Notes under the pieces: model-generated
The model's database searches: none
The model's input: the letters and a program-made list of their open reading frames with translations, nothing else
What the model was told of the DNA's origin: nothing
Position numbers and translations under genes: made by a program
In this document: positions 44,262 to 54,047 of the stretch, piece after piece
Layout of the letters: the number at the start of each line of letters is the position of its first letter
How positions within the stretch are numbered: position 1 is the first letter of the stretch
Assembly: GCA_963669435.1 (NCBI GenBank)
Contig: OY770025.1
Span: 2,356,001 to 2,420,000, forward strand
DNA: 64,000 nt
Origin: CALJFL01 sp963669435
Lineage (GTDB): Bacteria; Pseudomonadota; Gammaproteobacteria; Pseudomonadales; Halieaceae
Reading direction: 5' to 3'

Positions 44262-46025
44262 CTAGAAGTTGCGGGCAACCGCCGTCTTTTTGACGGTAAC
44301 TTCCTCTATTGCACTGGTGACAGTGTCTACCGACAGGATCTGCGGCAGTATGATGGGGGGTAAATCGGACTGTGCGGGGTACATCAGGTACAAAGGTATG
44401 CCATTTCGCCCATGTTCGGCGATGAAGTCGGCAATATCCGGATCGTAGTTAGTCCAGTCGGCAATCATGTATACCACACCGTACTCGGCAAATCGGGCTT
44501 GCATTTCGTCTGTGAAGAGCACCGCCTGCTCATTGGCTATGCAGGTCAGGCACCAGTCTGCGGTTACATCCACAAATACGGGATTACCCACCGCACGCAG
44601 TTGCTCAAGTTTTTCCGGAGACCAGGGAACGGTACCCTCAGCCAGGTGTTTTCCAGCGCCGCTTTCGGTGCCACGCCAGCTCGCCATGGTCAGCGCCAGA
44701 ACAACACAGAGTGCAGCGATGCCCTTGCGCGCGTATCCACCACCCCAGAGCCAGAGTCCCAGGGCCAACACCAGTACTCCCGCGAGCGCGACGGTCATGG
44801 TGTCGATACCCGTCTGACGCCCCGCAACCCACAGCAGCCACAGCGCGGTAGCGTACAGGGGAAATGCCAGTAGCTCTTTGAGAGTGACCATCCAGGGTCC
44901 CGGTTTGGGCATCATGCGCCGCGCCCACTTGCTGTAACTAAGCAGTAACAGCGGCGCCGCCATGCCGGCGCCCAAGGCGGCGAATACCAACAGGGCGACG
45001 GCGGCAGGTTGGGCGGCGGCGAAACCAAGAGCCGTGCCCATGAAGGGCGCAGTGCAGGGGCTAGCTACCACCACCGCTAACACGCCGGTAAAAAAGCTGC
45101 CTGTTCCTCCGGGTTTTTCAGCCAGTCCACTGCCGATGTTCATCCACCGACCGCCAAATTCTATGACGCCGGACAGCGACAGGCCCATGGCGACGAAAAG
45201 GTAGGCCAGGCCAATGACAAAGCTTGGCGACTGTAGCTGGAACCCCCAGCCAATCGCGCTGCCGGCCTGTTGCAGCGTGATCAGGATGGCCGCCACCGCG
45301 ACGAAACTACTGATAACGCCGGCGCTGTACAGCCAGCCGTGCACGTGGCTGTCGCGCTCTTCGCTGTGCGTAAAGCTGAGCACCTTCAGTGACAAAATAG
45401 GGAATACGCAGGGCATCAGGTTGAGAATAATGCCGCCGATGAACGCCAGCAGCAGCATGTAAGCCAGGGTCGCTGCGCTGGTAGCCGAGGGAGCGGGCGG
45501 AGCGGCAGGCGTTACGGCCGGCTTTGCCCGCGGAGGTGGCTGGGTCTCAGTGATTACACCGCTATCGAAGTCGACGTGGAAGCTCTGGGTTCTAGGGGGA
45601 TAACACAGTCCCGCGTCGGCACAGCCCTGTGACTTGACTTGTAGCTGGGTGACGCCGCCTGAGTGCTCCGGCACCAGGGTAATATCAGCGTCGTTGTAAT
45701 AGACCTTAACATCGCCGAAGAACTCATCGGTCTTTTCCAGGGCTGGCGGCAGTTGTGTGTCCAGCTGAATCGAGCTGTCACTGTCGCTCAGGTCAAACCC
45801 AAGGCGGTGTTGATAGAGGTAGTAGGCGTCTGCAATTTGCCAGTACAATCGGATGCTGCCATCGATTTCCAGTTCCAGGGCCAGCTTGTAGGCTTCCTCG
45901 ACAGGTAAAAACTCGGGTTCCCCGGCATTGATCTGGAAGGGATCGCTGCCGCCCGCAGCAGGGAAAGTCTGGCCGTGCGCCAACAGCGATGTAAGCAGTA
46001 TCAGGCTGGCGATCAGGGCGCGCAT
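44262..46025 (-). CDS. dsbD: Thiol:disulfide interchange protein DsbD
   Basis: The 587-residue inner-membrane electron carrier brings reducing power from thioredoxin to the periplasm (DsbC, cytochrome c maturation). A signal peptide (1-18) leads to an N-terminal immunoglobulin-like domain with the redox pair in GCADAGLCYPP. An eight-helix membrane domain with NLMPCVFPILSLK and SPCTAPFMG follows, then a C-terminal thioredoxin domain with ADWCLTCIANE (CxxC). All three domains are intact. It is next to copper chaperone and DUF2333 genes, though those run the other way. Confidence 0.95.
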   Translation of the reverse strand: MRALIASLILLTSLLAHGQTFPAAGGSDPFQINAGEPEFLPVEEAYKLALELEIDGSIRLYWQIADAYYLYQHRLGFDLSDSDSSIQLDTQLPPALEKTDEFFGDVKVYYNDADITLVPEHSGGVTQLQVKSQGCADAGLCYPPRTQSFHVDFDSGVITETQPPPRAKPAVTPAAPPAPSATSAATLAYMLLLAFIGGIILNLMPCVFPILSLKVLSFTHSEERDSHVHGWLYSAGVISSFVAVAAILITLQQAGSAIGWGFQLQSPSFVIGLAYLFVAMGLSLSGVIEFGGRWMNIGSGLAEKPGGTGSFFTGVLAVVVASPCTAPFMGTALGFAAAQPAAVALLVFAALGAGMAAPLLLLSYSKWARRMMPKPGPWMVTLKELLAFPLYATALWLLWVAGRQTGIDTMTVALAGVLVLALGLWLWGGGYARKGIAALCVVLALTMASWRGTESGAGKHLAEGTVPWSPEKLEQLRAVGNPVFVDVTADWCLTCIANEQAVLFTDEMQARFAEYGVVYMIADWTNYDPDIADFIAEHGRNGIPLYLMYPAQSDLPPIILPQILSVDTVTSAIEEVTVKKTAVARNF

Positions 46026-46127
46026 TGTTGGTCCTCAGTGTTGAATTGGCGGCGTCTCTGCCACGGGCCTATTGTATCAGCGTGTTGTCGCCGGCCACAG
46101 CCGGCCAACATCCCCCTGTCTGGACTG

Positions 46128-46188
46128 CCTCTGAACAAGCGGTAGTGCCTTCGCAGGGCCTATGCTGGATCGCCGTATTGTTCAGAGG
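46128..46188. repeat. Inverted pair of an 11-bp box (TTGTTCAGAGG)
   Basis: CCTCTGAACAA (46128-46138) and TTGTTCAGAGG (46178-46188) form a perfect 11-base inverted repeat. Further copies in direct form stand at 47804-47814 and, with one mismatch, 50644-50654. A CCGGC/GCCGG hairpin lies just before. A -10-like TATAGT (46205-46210) follows, so the right half may overlap the promoter of the 46259 gene. Confidence 0.6.
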
Positions 46189-46258
46189 TGCCCGGGGTAG
46201 ATGGTATAGTGATAGGACGTCGCTAAACGGCGTAAGTTTCACCTCTGGAGCGTAACTA

Positions 46259-46711
46259 GTGAACAAATTCGTGGTAATTGTCCCCATGCTATTGCTGTCT
46301 CGAGCCGTGCTGGCATCGGGCCTGGTACTGGAAGACGCATGGGTACGTGCTTTACCACCGACCCAGGCAAACACGGCCGCGTACCTGCGTATCGACAACA
46401 GGGGTACCAGCCCTGTGCAGGTGGTCGGTGCATCGGTCGAACTCGCCGGCAGCGTGGAGATTCACACCAGCGCGACGGTAGATGGTTATGTCACCATGCA
46501 GCAACTGCCTACCCTGACAGTCAATCCCGGGAGCAGTGTGGACTTATCGCCGGGCGGTAAACACCTTATGCTCCTTAACCTGGAACGCATGCCTCAAGCC
46601 GGAGAGTCACTGCAGCTATGTTTGATGACCAACTCCGGAGAAAAGCCGTGCATTGCTGCACCAGTGGTAAAAGGCAGCCCCAGCAACGATCAAATTCATC
46701 AGCATCACTAA
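46259..46711 (+). CDS. Periplasmic copper chaperone PCu(A)C
   Basis: The protein is 150 residues with a signal peptide (about 1-20). It carries the copper-binding pattern His-X10-Met-X21-His-X-Met exactly: His in VEIHTS, Met in YVTMQQ, and HLM in GKHLML. This family delivers Cu(I) to the CuA site of cytochrome c oxidase. The start is GTG at 46259 with GGAG at 46247-46250. A C-terminal HQHH tail could add metal binding. It is followed 13 bases later by a DUF2333 gene. Confidence 0.92.
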   Translation: MNKFVVIVPMLLLSRAVLASGLVLEDAWVRALPPTQANTAAYLRIDNRGTSPVQVVGASVELAGSVEIHTSATVDGYVTMQQLPTLTVNPGSSVDLSPGGKHLMLLNLERMPQAGESLQLCLMTNSGEKPCIAAPVVKGSPSNDQIHQHH

Positions 46712-46724
46712 TGGAAACTCTCCT

Positions 46725-47777
46725 ATGAATGACATGACCTCAGGTGCAGGCCGGAACCGGGTGCGTAATTTCCTCGATGATTACATGCCTGCCGGAGGTT
46801 GGGCGAAATGGGTTGCCGTCGGCCTGGGTGTTTACCTTTTGCTGGCAGTGGCAGTCGGCATCTATTGGAGCATGTCCCCGGAGGCTTTTGATGTGCAGGA
46901 GCGTGCCGCGGACTACGCTGCCCAGGAAGGTGGCAATGTCGTGACCGGCTCGGTGACAACCGCCGCCCTGATGGGGGTGGTGGAGACCCTGCTCGACAAG
47001 CCCGGTGGATTCTTGCATAACGACCGCTTTCCGCCCGGCTTGTGGCTGGACAATATTCCAAACTGGGAATACGGCGCGCTTATCCAGGCCAGGGACCTGG
47101 CGCGGGCGCTGCGGGAAGTTCACAGTCGATCGCAGTCGCAGTCGTCAGAGGACCCCGACCTGGCACTGGCAGAACCGCGGTTTAACTTTCAGTCCAACAG
47201 CTGGGTGCTGCCGGCGTCGGAGTCTGAGTACCGCACCGGTATCAAGTTTACCCGCAGTTATTTCCGCCGACTGTCCGATGTCAACGCCAGCGACGCCCAG
47301 TTCTATGCGCGTGCGGACAACCTGAGGTACTGGCTGTCAACGGTCGATATCCGCCTGGGAAGCCTGTCCCAGCGCCTTAGTGCCAGTGTCGGCCAGCGCC
47401 GCGTGAACACGGATCTGGCCGGGGACCAGAGCGCGACGCAATCAACCAATGCCCCCGGGGAAATGGTCGTGCGAACTCCATGGACCGAGATCGATGACGT
47501 ATTCTTCGAGGCGCGGGGGACTGCCTGGGCCTTGATTCACTTCCTCAAGGCGGCGCAAGTTGATTTTGCCGAGGTGTTGCGTGATAAGAACGCGGAAGTG
47601 AGCCTGCAACAGATTATTCGCGAGTTGGAGGGGACCCAGGAAACCGTGTGGAGTCCCATGATCCTCAACGGCTCGGGATTTGGTCCTTTGGCGAATCACT
47701 CGCTGGTGATGGCGTCTTTTATCAGCCGGGCCAATGCGGCGATTGTGGACCTGCGCGATTTACTTTCACAAGGCTGA
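46725..47777 (+). CDS. DUF2333 family inner-membrane protein
   Basis: The product is 350 residues. A single membrane helix at about 29-47 anchors a large domain of conserved DUF2333 pattern (GGFLHNDRFPPGLWLDNIPNWEYGAL, then SRSYFRRLSDVNASDAQF-like helices). The family is common in gammaproteobacteria and of unknown function. It probably shares an operon with the copper chaperone gene upstream. Confidence 0.88.
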   Translation: MNDMTSGAGRNRVRNFLDDYMPAGGWAKWVAVGLGVYLLLAVAVGIYWSMSPEAFDVQERAADYAAQEGGNVVTGSVTTAALMGVVETLLDKPGGFLHNDRFPPGLWLDNIPNWEYGALIQARDLARALREVHSRSQSQSSEDPDLALAEPRFNFQSNSWVLPASESEYRTGIKFTRSYFRRLSDVNASDAQFYARADNLRYWLSTVDIRLGSLSQRLSASVGQRRVNTDLAGDQSATQSTNAPGEMVVRTPWTEIDDVFFEARGTAWALIHFLKAAQVDFAEVLRDKNAEVSLQQIIRELEGTQETVWSPMILNGSGFGPLANHSLVMASFISRANAAIVDLRDLLSQG

Positions 47778-47818
47778 TCTGACCCTGGCCAGCGCTCGCC
47801 TTATTGTTCAGAGGTACC

Positions 47819-48163
47819 CTAGCTGCGGTCGTACCGCAGGCGGGTGCCGGTATCAAGGGACAGGCGTATCTCGGTCGCGCTGATTTCTTCCGGGAAGTAG
47901 GTGCCGGATAGCTTGGCGTCCAACAGGCTTGCACCCAGCAGGTTGGTGTTGCGAAAGTCGATGCCGCTGAGATCGGCATTGCGGAAGTATGAATCGCTGA
48001 AGTCCAGACCGTCCGCGTTCATATTGCGCAGGTCGCGACCCCGGTAGTCCCCGCTCCGTAATTCACTGCTGTCCAGCTTGTCACGCTGCTCGTTAAAACT
48101 CTTGATGTCTTCATTGCGCAGCAATTGGTATAAAGGATCCTGTTTGATAACGGGCTTTTTCAT
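47819..48163 (-). CDS. Pentapeptide-repeat protein (short)
   Basis: This 114-residue protein has about eight A(D/N)LxX-type five-residue units at 40-85 (LDFSD SYFRN ADLSG IDFRN TNLLG ASLLD AKLSG). They form a small right-handed quadrilateral beta-helix. The N-terminus is charged, without signal. The function is unknown; some family members mimic DNA, but this one is too short to judge. It is convergent with DUF2333 and divergent from polB. Confidence 0.75.
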   Translation of the reverse strand: MKKPVIKQDPLYQLLRNEDIKSFNEQRDKLDSSELRSGDYRGRDLRNMNADGLDFSDSYFRNADLSGIDFRNTNLLGASLLDAKLSGTYFPEEISATEIRLSLDTGTRLRYDRS

Positions 48164-48262
48164 GCGGCTTATTCCTCAACCGGTGTGCGTGATGATCGGC
48201 AAATCGGGTTGCACAGCTTAAGCCAGAGTTGCCACAAAGGATAGTCATCACAGGAGGTAAAG

Positions 48263-50632
48263 TTGGCAAGCCGGAGTGTTTTCGGTTTCCTGCTCACCCG
48301 CGCCTGGCGGGACCGCCCCGGCGGGGTTGAATTGGAGTATTGGTTTGCCACCGATGATGGTCCTCTGCGCGCCGTGGTACCTGGTGAGCGAGCAGTATTC
48401 TTCCTGCGGCAGGCCGAGTTCGATGCGGCATCTGCGGTGTTACAGCGTTTTACACTTGCCGAGACTCGTGACCTGGCGCTGCGAGCGTTTGATATGGCGC
48501 CGGTCCGCGCGCTCTACTTCAGTAGTTACCGACAGGCGCGCAGCTGTGCCGATCAGTTGACCAGTGCAGGCTTTGACCCACTGGAGGCCGACATCAATCC
48601 CGCCGACCGCTACCTCATGGAACGCTTCATCATGGGGGCGTCGGAGCTAAAGGGTGAATTGGCCCAGGAAAGTCGCTCTGCTGTGCTAACACGGCCCTCC
48701 ATGCGGGCGGCGGATTACCGACCTTCACTGAAAGTGGCTTCTGTCGATATCGAGACTGCCCTGGAGGGCGTGCAGCTGTATTCCATCGGTGTGCATGCAT
48801 TTGATGACACTGGCAATGAGGAACGTCACGTTTTCATGGTGGGTGAGGGCGCTGATCTCGATTACGTACAAACCTGTGCGTCCCAAAGGGATGTGCTCTC
48901 AGCCTTCCTGGCCTGGCTGGAGGCCTATGATCCCGACGTTATCGTCGGTTGGAATGTGGTCAACTTTGACATCTGGTACCTCCAGCGTGTGGCCGATGCG
49001 CTGGGTGTTCCGCTGTCACTGGGGCGTCAGCAGCAGCCCGTGCGCTGGCGGCAACTTGATGAGGATGGAGAGCGCAGGACGGCAATCCTGGAGGGGCGTG
49101 TCATACTCGATGGCATAGAACTGCTGCGTGCTGCGTTCTATCGCTTTGAAAGCTTTTCCCTGGAGAATGTCTCCCGTGAGTTGCTGGGAGAGGGCAAGTT
49201 ACTCCATGGCAGCGATCGCGGTCTGGCAATAACCGACCTGTTTCTCACCGACAAAAACCGCCTCGCAGCCTACAATCTTAAGGACTGCGAACTGGTCTCA
49301 GAAATATTCGAGGTCACCTCACTGCTGCAGTTCGCCCTTGCGCGTTCCGCCATGACCGGGCTCAACCTGGACCGACTTGGGGGCTCGGTCGCGTCCTTCG
49401 ATAACCTGTACTTGCCAAGACTCCACCGCCGCGGTTACGTGGCCCCCAATGCGCGCACGGACCAGGGTGGTAGCCCCGGGGGCTTTGTGCTGGATTCAAC
49501 GCCCGGTATTTACCGGCACGTGCTGGTGCTGGACTTCAAGAGCCTGTATCCAAGTATTATTCGCACTTTCTTCATCGACCCGTTGGGGCTCGCCGAGGGT
49601 ATGGCCGATGAAGCGGTCGCGGAAGTGTCCGTGCAAGGTACCTTACCGGGCTTCCTGGGAGCCCGGTTTGCCCGCGAAGGCCACATTTTGCCAGGATTGA
49701 TCGCCAGTCTCTGGCGGCAGCGCGACGATGCGAAAGCCGCTGGCGACGCGCCGCTGTCCCAGGCCATCAAGATCATCATGAACTCATTCTACGGCGTGCT
49801 GGGCACACCGGGCTGCCGCTTTTTTGACGCGCGGCTCGCCAGTTCCATCACCATGCGGGGCCACGAGATTCTCCAGCGCACCCGTGATCAAATCGAACTG
49901 CTGGGTCATCGTGTGATTTACGGCGATACGGACTCGGTGTTTGTGTGGGTCCAGGGCGCGGACAGCGACACCGTTGCTGTGCAGACCGGGCGGGACCTGC
50001 AGCGAGCGCTGAACCAGTGGTGGCGTGCCCGGCTCAGCGAGGACTATGGCCTGGACAGCGTGTTGGAACTGGAGTTTGAAACGCACTTTAAAAAATTTCT
50101 TATGCCAACGGTACGTGGCTCTGATAAGGGCAGTAAAAAACGCTATGCAGGTGTGGTAGCGGGAGCGGATGGCGACGAGATCGTATTCAAGGGTCTGGAA
50201 AACGTGCGCACGGACTGGACCCGGTTGGCGCGTGGGTTTCAGGAAGAGCTGTACAGGCGGGTATTTATGAATGAACCGTTTGCTGACTATGTACGCAACC
50301 TCAGCCAGTCGGTGGTTGCCGGAGAGCACGATGGTGAGCTGGTTTATCGCAAGCGGCTGCGGCGGCGCCTGGATGAATATCAGCGCAACGTACCGCCCCA
50401 TGTGCAAGCCGCCAGGCGCTATCCCGAGCGCGGTCTTCCAACCCCTTCACGAGGCAGTTGGGTAGAGTACGTGATCACCACAGCCGGTGCAGAGCCAGCC
50501 GCAGAGCACCTCGCGCCGCTGGATTACCAACACTATATTGATCGCCAGTTGCAGCCTGTCGCCGATGGTATCCTGGGTTTCGTGGACAGTTCTTTTCGCG
50601 CCCTGGTCGATAAACAAATTGACCTTTTCTGA
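48263..50632 (+). CDS. polB: DNA polymerase II (family B) PolB
   Basis: This 789-residue polymerase has a 3'-5' exonuclease: Exo I SVDIET near 161, Exo II NVVNFDIWYL, Exo III YNLKDCELV. The B-family polymerase motifs follow: A (LDFKSLYPSII near 422), B (KIIMNSFYG near 502), C (YGDTDS near 550) and KKRYAG. E. coli Pol II is of like length (783). It acts in translesion synthesis and repair, and is SOS-induced in E. coli. The start is TTG at 48263, with AGGAGGT at 48252-48258, strong. No LexA box was found by eye. Confidence 0.96.
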   Translation: MASRSVFGFLLTRAWRDRPGGVELEYWFATDDGPLRAVVPGERAVFFLRQAEFDAASAVLQRFTLAETRDLALRAFDMAPVRALYFSSYRQARSCADQLTSAGFDPLEADINPADRYLMERFIMGASELKGELAQESRSAVLTRPSMRAADYRPSLKVASVDIETALEGVQLYSIGVHAFDDTGNEERHVFMVGEGADLDYVQTCASQRDVLSAFLAWLEAYDPDVIVGWNVVNFDIWYLQRVADALGVPLSLGRQQQPVRWRQLDEDGERRTAILEGRVILDGIELLRAAFYRFESFSLENVSRELLGEGKLLHGSDRGLAITDLFLTDKNRLAAYNLKDCELVSEIFEVTSLLQFALARSAMTGLNLDRLGGSVASFDNLYLPRLHRRGYVAPNARTDQGGSPGGFVLDSTPGIYRHVLVLDFKSLYPSIIRTFFIDPLGLAEGMADEAVAEVSVQGTLPGFLGARFAREGHILPGLIASLWRQRDDAKAAGDAPLSQAIKIIMNSFYGVLGTPGCRFFDARLASSITMRGHEILQRTRDQIELLGHRVIYGDTDSVFVWVQGADSDTVAVQTGRDLQRALNQWWRARLSEDYGLDSVLELEFETHFKKFLMPTVRGSDKGSKKRYAGVVAGADGDEIVFKGLENVRTDWTRLARGFQEELYRRVFMNEPFADYVRNLSQSVVAGEHDGELVYRKRLRRRLDEYQRNVPPHVQAARRYPERGLPTPSRGSWVEYVITTAGAEPAAEHLAPLDYQHYIDRQLQPVADGILGFVDSSFRALVDKQIDLF

Positions 50633-50658
50633 TGACCAGGGCCTTGTTCAGAGATCCG

Positions 50659-50710
50659 CTAGTTCTGGTAGCTAGTTCTTGTAGCTAGTTCTTGTAGCTA
50701 GTTCTTGTAG
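50659..50710 (+). repeat. Four 13-bp tandem repeats at the kinase stop codon
   Basis: ctagttcttgtag is repeated four times (50659, 50672, 50685, 50698; the first has one change). The last copy holds the C-terminal codons and stop of the kinase gene; the rest extend into the short gap with polB. Since 13 is not a multiple of three, copies shift frame, and each holds TAG-like stops on the minus strand. Confidence 0.9.
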
Positions 50711-51711
50711 AAAGTGTCGCGCAGCTCCACGTAATCTTGCCGGGATAACCTCGGGCCATAGCGAGCGACGATCTGACTGGCAGCCCGGCAGGCAAAACGA
50801 CCGGCGGTATCGAAATCGGCCCCCTGGGTGATGCTGTACAGAAAGGCACCTGCGAACATGTCGCCGGCCCCATTGGTATCGACGGCAGTCACTTCGCAGG
50901 GTGGAATTTCCAGTACCGATTCGCCATCGTAAACCAGCGCGCCATCGGCACCCAGGGTGATGGCGAAAGTGTCAGCTACCTGTTTCAGGGCATCGATGGC
51001 GGCATCCATATTGTCGGTTTGAGCCCAGCCTAGCGCCTCATCCCGGTTACAAAAAATCAGGTCCAGGCGATCGCCAATAATGGCCTCCATACCTTCGCGG
51101 AAAAACTCGACCATGCCCGGGTCGGAGAAGCTCAGCGCGGTTTTCACGCCAGCGGCGTCCGCCAGTTCGCGCGCCCGGACCGCCGCCCCCAGGCTGGAAG
51201 GTGAAGTGACCCGGTAACCTTCGATGTACACGTACTCAGAATCGGCGATAGCCGCGGGGTCGAGTTGGTCCACGGATAGCGTATCGGAGATACCCAGGAA
51301 GGTATTCATGCTGCGCTCTGCGTCAGGTGTGATCAACACCAGGCACTTGCCTGTTATGCCATCTTCCCTAACAGCGTTGCCGTTCAGGCAATGGTCAACT
51401 CCGGCCGATTCCAGGTCAGACAGGTAAATGTCCCCGTACTCGTCCTGCGCCACTTTGCAGGTCATAAATGACGTGCCGCCAAACAGCGCTACGGCAATGG
51501 TTGTATTGGCTGCACTGCCACCGCTGGCATGACTGGCGCTGACGAGATGGCCCTCCAGGTGAGACAGGAGTTCACGCTGGCGGTTCTCATCGACCAGCGT
51601 CATCAAGCCTTTTTCCACGGACATGGCTTGCAGGTCATGGTCCTGGACTTTGATTTCGGTATCCACCAGCGCTGCGCCAATGCCATAGACGTTGTACTTC
51701 TTCATGTTCAC
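50698..51711 (-). CDS. PfkB-family carbohydrate/adenosine kinase
   Basis: This 337-residue ribokinase-fold enzyme resembles bacterial adenosine kinases. Seen are the N-terminal GIGAALVDTEI, SGGSAANTTIAVALFGG (substrate pocket), and the ATP-side DTNGAGDMFAGAFLY with the catalytic aspartate. Length and pattern (VYIEGYRVTSPSS) fit the adenosine kinase / sugar kinase group widespread in Pseudomonas-like bacteria. The start is GTG at 51711 or ATG at 51705. It is divergent from mrcB and convergent with polB. The substrate is probably adenosine. Confidence 0.85.
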   Translation of the reverse strand: MNMKKYNVYGIGAALVDTEIKVQDHDLQAMSVEKGLMTLVDENRQRELLSHLEGHLVSASHASGGSAANTTIAVALFGGTSFMTCKVAQDEYGDIYLSDLESAGVDHCLNGNAVREDGITGKCLVLITPDAERSMNTFLGISDTLSVDQLDPAAIADSEYVYIEGYRVTSPSSLGAAVRARELADAAGVKTALSFSDPGMVEFFREGMEAIIGDRLDLIFCNRDEALGWAQTDNMDAAIDALKQVADTFAITLGADGALVYDGESVLEIPPCEVTAVDTNGAGDMFAGAFLYSITQGADFDTAGRFACRAASQIVARYGPRLSRQDYVELRDTFYKN

Positions 51712-51791
51712 CTGTACTGAAAGTTGCGACGCCGGCTATTATCCCGATCCGCCGCACAAAAGAAAGCGTCGCTGGTGTACACTCGCTGCCC

Positions 51792-54047
51792 ATGACGCGT
51801 ACCCGCCGCCCATTTCTTAAACTGTTTTTCACCCTGGTGTTCCTGGCATTTTTGGGCCTGATCTACCTGGACGCCCGCATTACTGCGACCTTTGAAGACA
51901 AGATGTGGGAACTGCCTGCCAAGGTGTATGCGCGCCCCCTGGAGTTGTTCGAGGGCGCCAAGCTTTCCCCCGATGACCTGTCCTATGAACTGGGAATTCT
52001 TGGCTACCGCAGCGTAAGCAGCGCACGCCGCCCTGGGGAAGTGTCGCGCTCCGGTGCGCGATTTGACATTTATACACGCGGATTTCGTTTTGCCGACGAG
52101 CGTGAACCGGCACGTGGTATTCGCATTGAATTCAGCGGTAAACGTGTAAACCGGTTGCAAAGCGGTGGCCGCAATGTATCCCTGATGCGCCTCGACCCGG
52201 TGCAGATTGGCGGCATCTATCCGCAGCATGGTGAGGACCGCCTGCTGGTTCGCCTGGAGGATGTTCCGGACACACTGGTCGGTGCGCTGTTGGCGACCGA
52301 GGACCAGAACTTCTATGGCCACTGGGGCTTCTCGCTGAGAGGAATTGCCCGAGCTGCCTTGAGTAATGTCCAGTCAGGTCGCCTGGTCGCCGGGGGCAGC
52401 ACGATTACCCAGCAGCTGGTGAAGAATTATTACCTGACCCCGGAGCGGACTATCACCCGCAAGCTGGTAGAACTGGTGATGGCTGTGCTGCTCGAGCTGC
52501 ACTATAGCAAAGAGCAGATTCTGGAAAGCTATCTTAACGAGGTTTACCTGGGACAGGATGGACCGCGGGCGGTGCACGGTTTCGCCCTCGCCGCCAGGCA
52601 CTATTTCGACACGCCCCTCGAGCAGTTGGGCCTGCACCAGCAGGCCCTGTTGGTGGGCATGATCAAAGGGCCATCGCTTTACAACCCGCTGCGCAACCCT
52701 GAGCGCGCTAAGAAACGGCGGGACCTGGTATTGGATCTCATGGTCGAACAGGCGGTGATCAGCAAAGAGCATGCGGTAATTGCGCGGGCCATGCCCCTGG
52801 GGTTGAATACCAAGCCCAGCATTCGCAACAGTTCTCCGGCCTATCTTGACCTGGTTCGCCGACAGTTGCGCCTGGAGTATCGGGACGAGGACCTGGCGAC
52901 CCAGGGTCTCAGCATCTTTACCAGCTTTGACCCGATTCTCCAGCGCCAGGTTGAGCGCAGCAGCACAGACGTTTTGCAGCAAATTGACCCCCAGGCTGAG
53001 CTGGAATCCGCTACCGTTGTGACCCGTGTGGATACCGGCGACGTCGTAGCCATCGTGGGTGGTCGACGGGTGCGCTACGCCGGATTCAATCGCGCGCTGG
53101 ATGCGCGTAGACCCGCCGGTTCGCTCATCAAGTCAGCGGTATACCTGGCCGCCCTGGAACGTCCGCAGCAGTACTCGCTGGCCACGGTATTGGCGGATAC
53201 CAAGGTCAGTGAGGGTTTACCCAATGGGCAGCTTTGGGAGCCACGTAATTTTGATCGCCAGGAACACGGCGATGTGTTGCTGCACACCGCGCTGTCCCAC
53301 TCCTACAACCTGGCTACCGCCCGTCTGGGTCTGGAACTCGGGCTGGATAGCGTGGTGGATATGTTGCGCCGGTTGGGTGTTAGTGGACCCATCCCCGAGG
53401 TGCCCGCTTTAACCCTGGGAGCCGGTGAGTACTCGCCGATGGCCATGGCGGCCATGTACCAGACCATCGCTTCGGGCGGTTTCAGGATGCCGCTACGCAG
53501 TATTCGAGACATCGTCGACCCGGGTGGGGATTCCCTGCGCCGCTATACGCTGGCCTACGACAGGACGGTGGGTCTGCAATCAACCTACTTACTGAACTTC
53601 GCCTTGCAGGAGGTCGTGCGAGAAGGCACCGGTAAGGGTGTTTACCGCTATCTTGGACCAGACTTCGCCGTTGCAGGAAAGACCGGAACCACTAATAACG
53701 GAAGAGACTCCTGGTTTGCGGGCTTTTCAGGCGACCTGTTGGCGGTGACATGGATCGGCCGGGACGATAATGGCAGTACCGGTCTTACCGGTAGTACCGG
53801 GGCGCTGCGAATATGGGCTCATTTTATGTCCCGAGCGGCACGCAGGCCTTTCAACTACCAGATGCCGGAGAATGTTTCGACACATTACGTCGACGATCTA
53901 ACGGGTGATCTGACTGGCGAGGGGTGCCCCAATTCACGTATGCTGCCGTTCCTGGATGGGTCTGAGCCCTCCAGTCGTACCAGCTGCTCCGGTCGCAAAC
54001 GCTCAGTGAAAGACTGGTTCCAATCCCTGTTTGGTGGAGAGAGTTAA
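51792..54047 (+). CDS. mrcB: Penicillin-binding protein 1B (bifunctional) MrcB
   Basis: This 751-residue class A PBP makes and cross-links peptidoglycan. It has a membrane helix near 12-30 and a UB2H-like domain (about 60-140). The GT51 glycosyltransferase follows (ATEDQNFYGHWGFS, GGSTITQQLVKN). The transpeptidase has SxxK in SLIKS (about 440), SxN in SHSYN and KTG in AGKTGTTNNG. All active residues are present. The next gene overlaps its stop by one base (TAATG) and encodes a TPR lipoprotein, as for PBP1b and LpoP in Pseudomonas. Confidence 0.96.
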   Translation: MTRTRRPFLKLFFTLVFLAFLGLIYLDARITATFEDKMWELPAKVYARPLELFEGAKLSPDDLSYELGILGYRSVSSARRPGEVSRSGARFDIYTRGFRFADEREPARGIRIEFSGKRVNRLQSGGRNVSLMRLDPVQIGGIYPQHGEDRLLVRLEDVPDTLVGALLATEDQNFYGHWGFSLRGIARAALSNVQSGRLVAGGSTITQQLVKNYYLTPERTITRKLVELVMAVLLELHYSKEQILESYLNEVYLGQDGPRAVHGFALAARHYFDTPLEQLGLHQQALLVGMIKGPSLYNPLRNPERAKKRRDLVLDLMVEQAVISKEHAVIARAMPLGLNTKPSIRNSSPAYLDLVRRQLRLEYRDEDLATQGLSIFTSFDPILQRQVERSSTDVLQQIDPQAELESATVVTRVDTGDVVAIVGGRRVRYAGFNRALDARRPAGSLIKSAVYLAALERPQQYSLATVLADTKVSEGLPNGQLWEPRNFDRQEHGDVLLHTALSHSYNLATARLGLELGLDSVVDMLRRLGVSGPIPEVPALTLGAGEYSPMAMAAMYQTIASGGFRMPLRSIRDIVDPGGDSLRRYTLAYDRTVGLQSTYLLNFALQEVVREGTGKGVYRYLGPDFAVAGKTGTTNNGRDSWFAGFSGDLLAVTWIGRDDNGSTGLTGSTGALRIWAHFMSRAARRPFNYQMPENVSTHYVDDLTGDLTGEGCPNSRMLPFLDGSEPSSRTSCSGRKRSVKDWFQSLFGGES

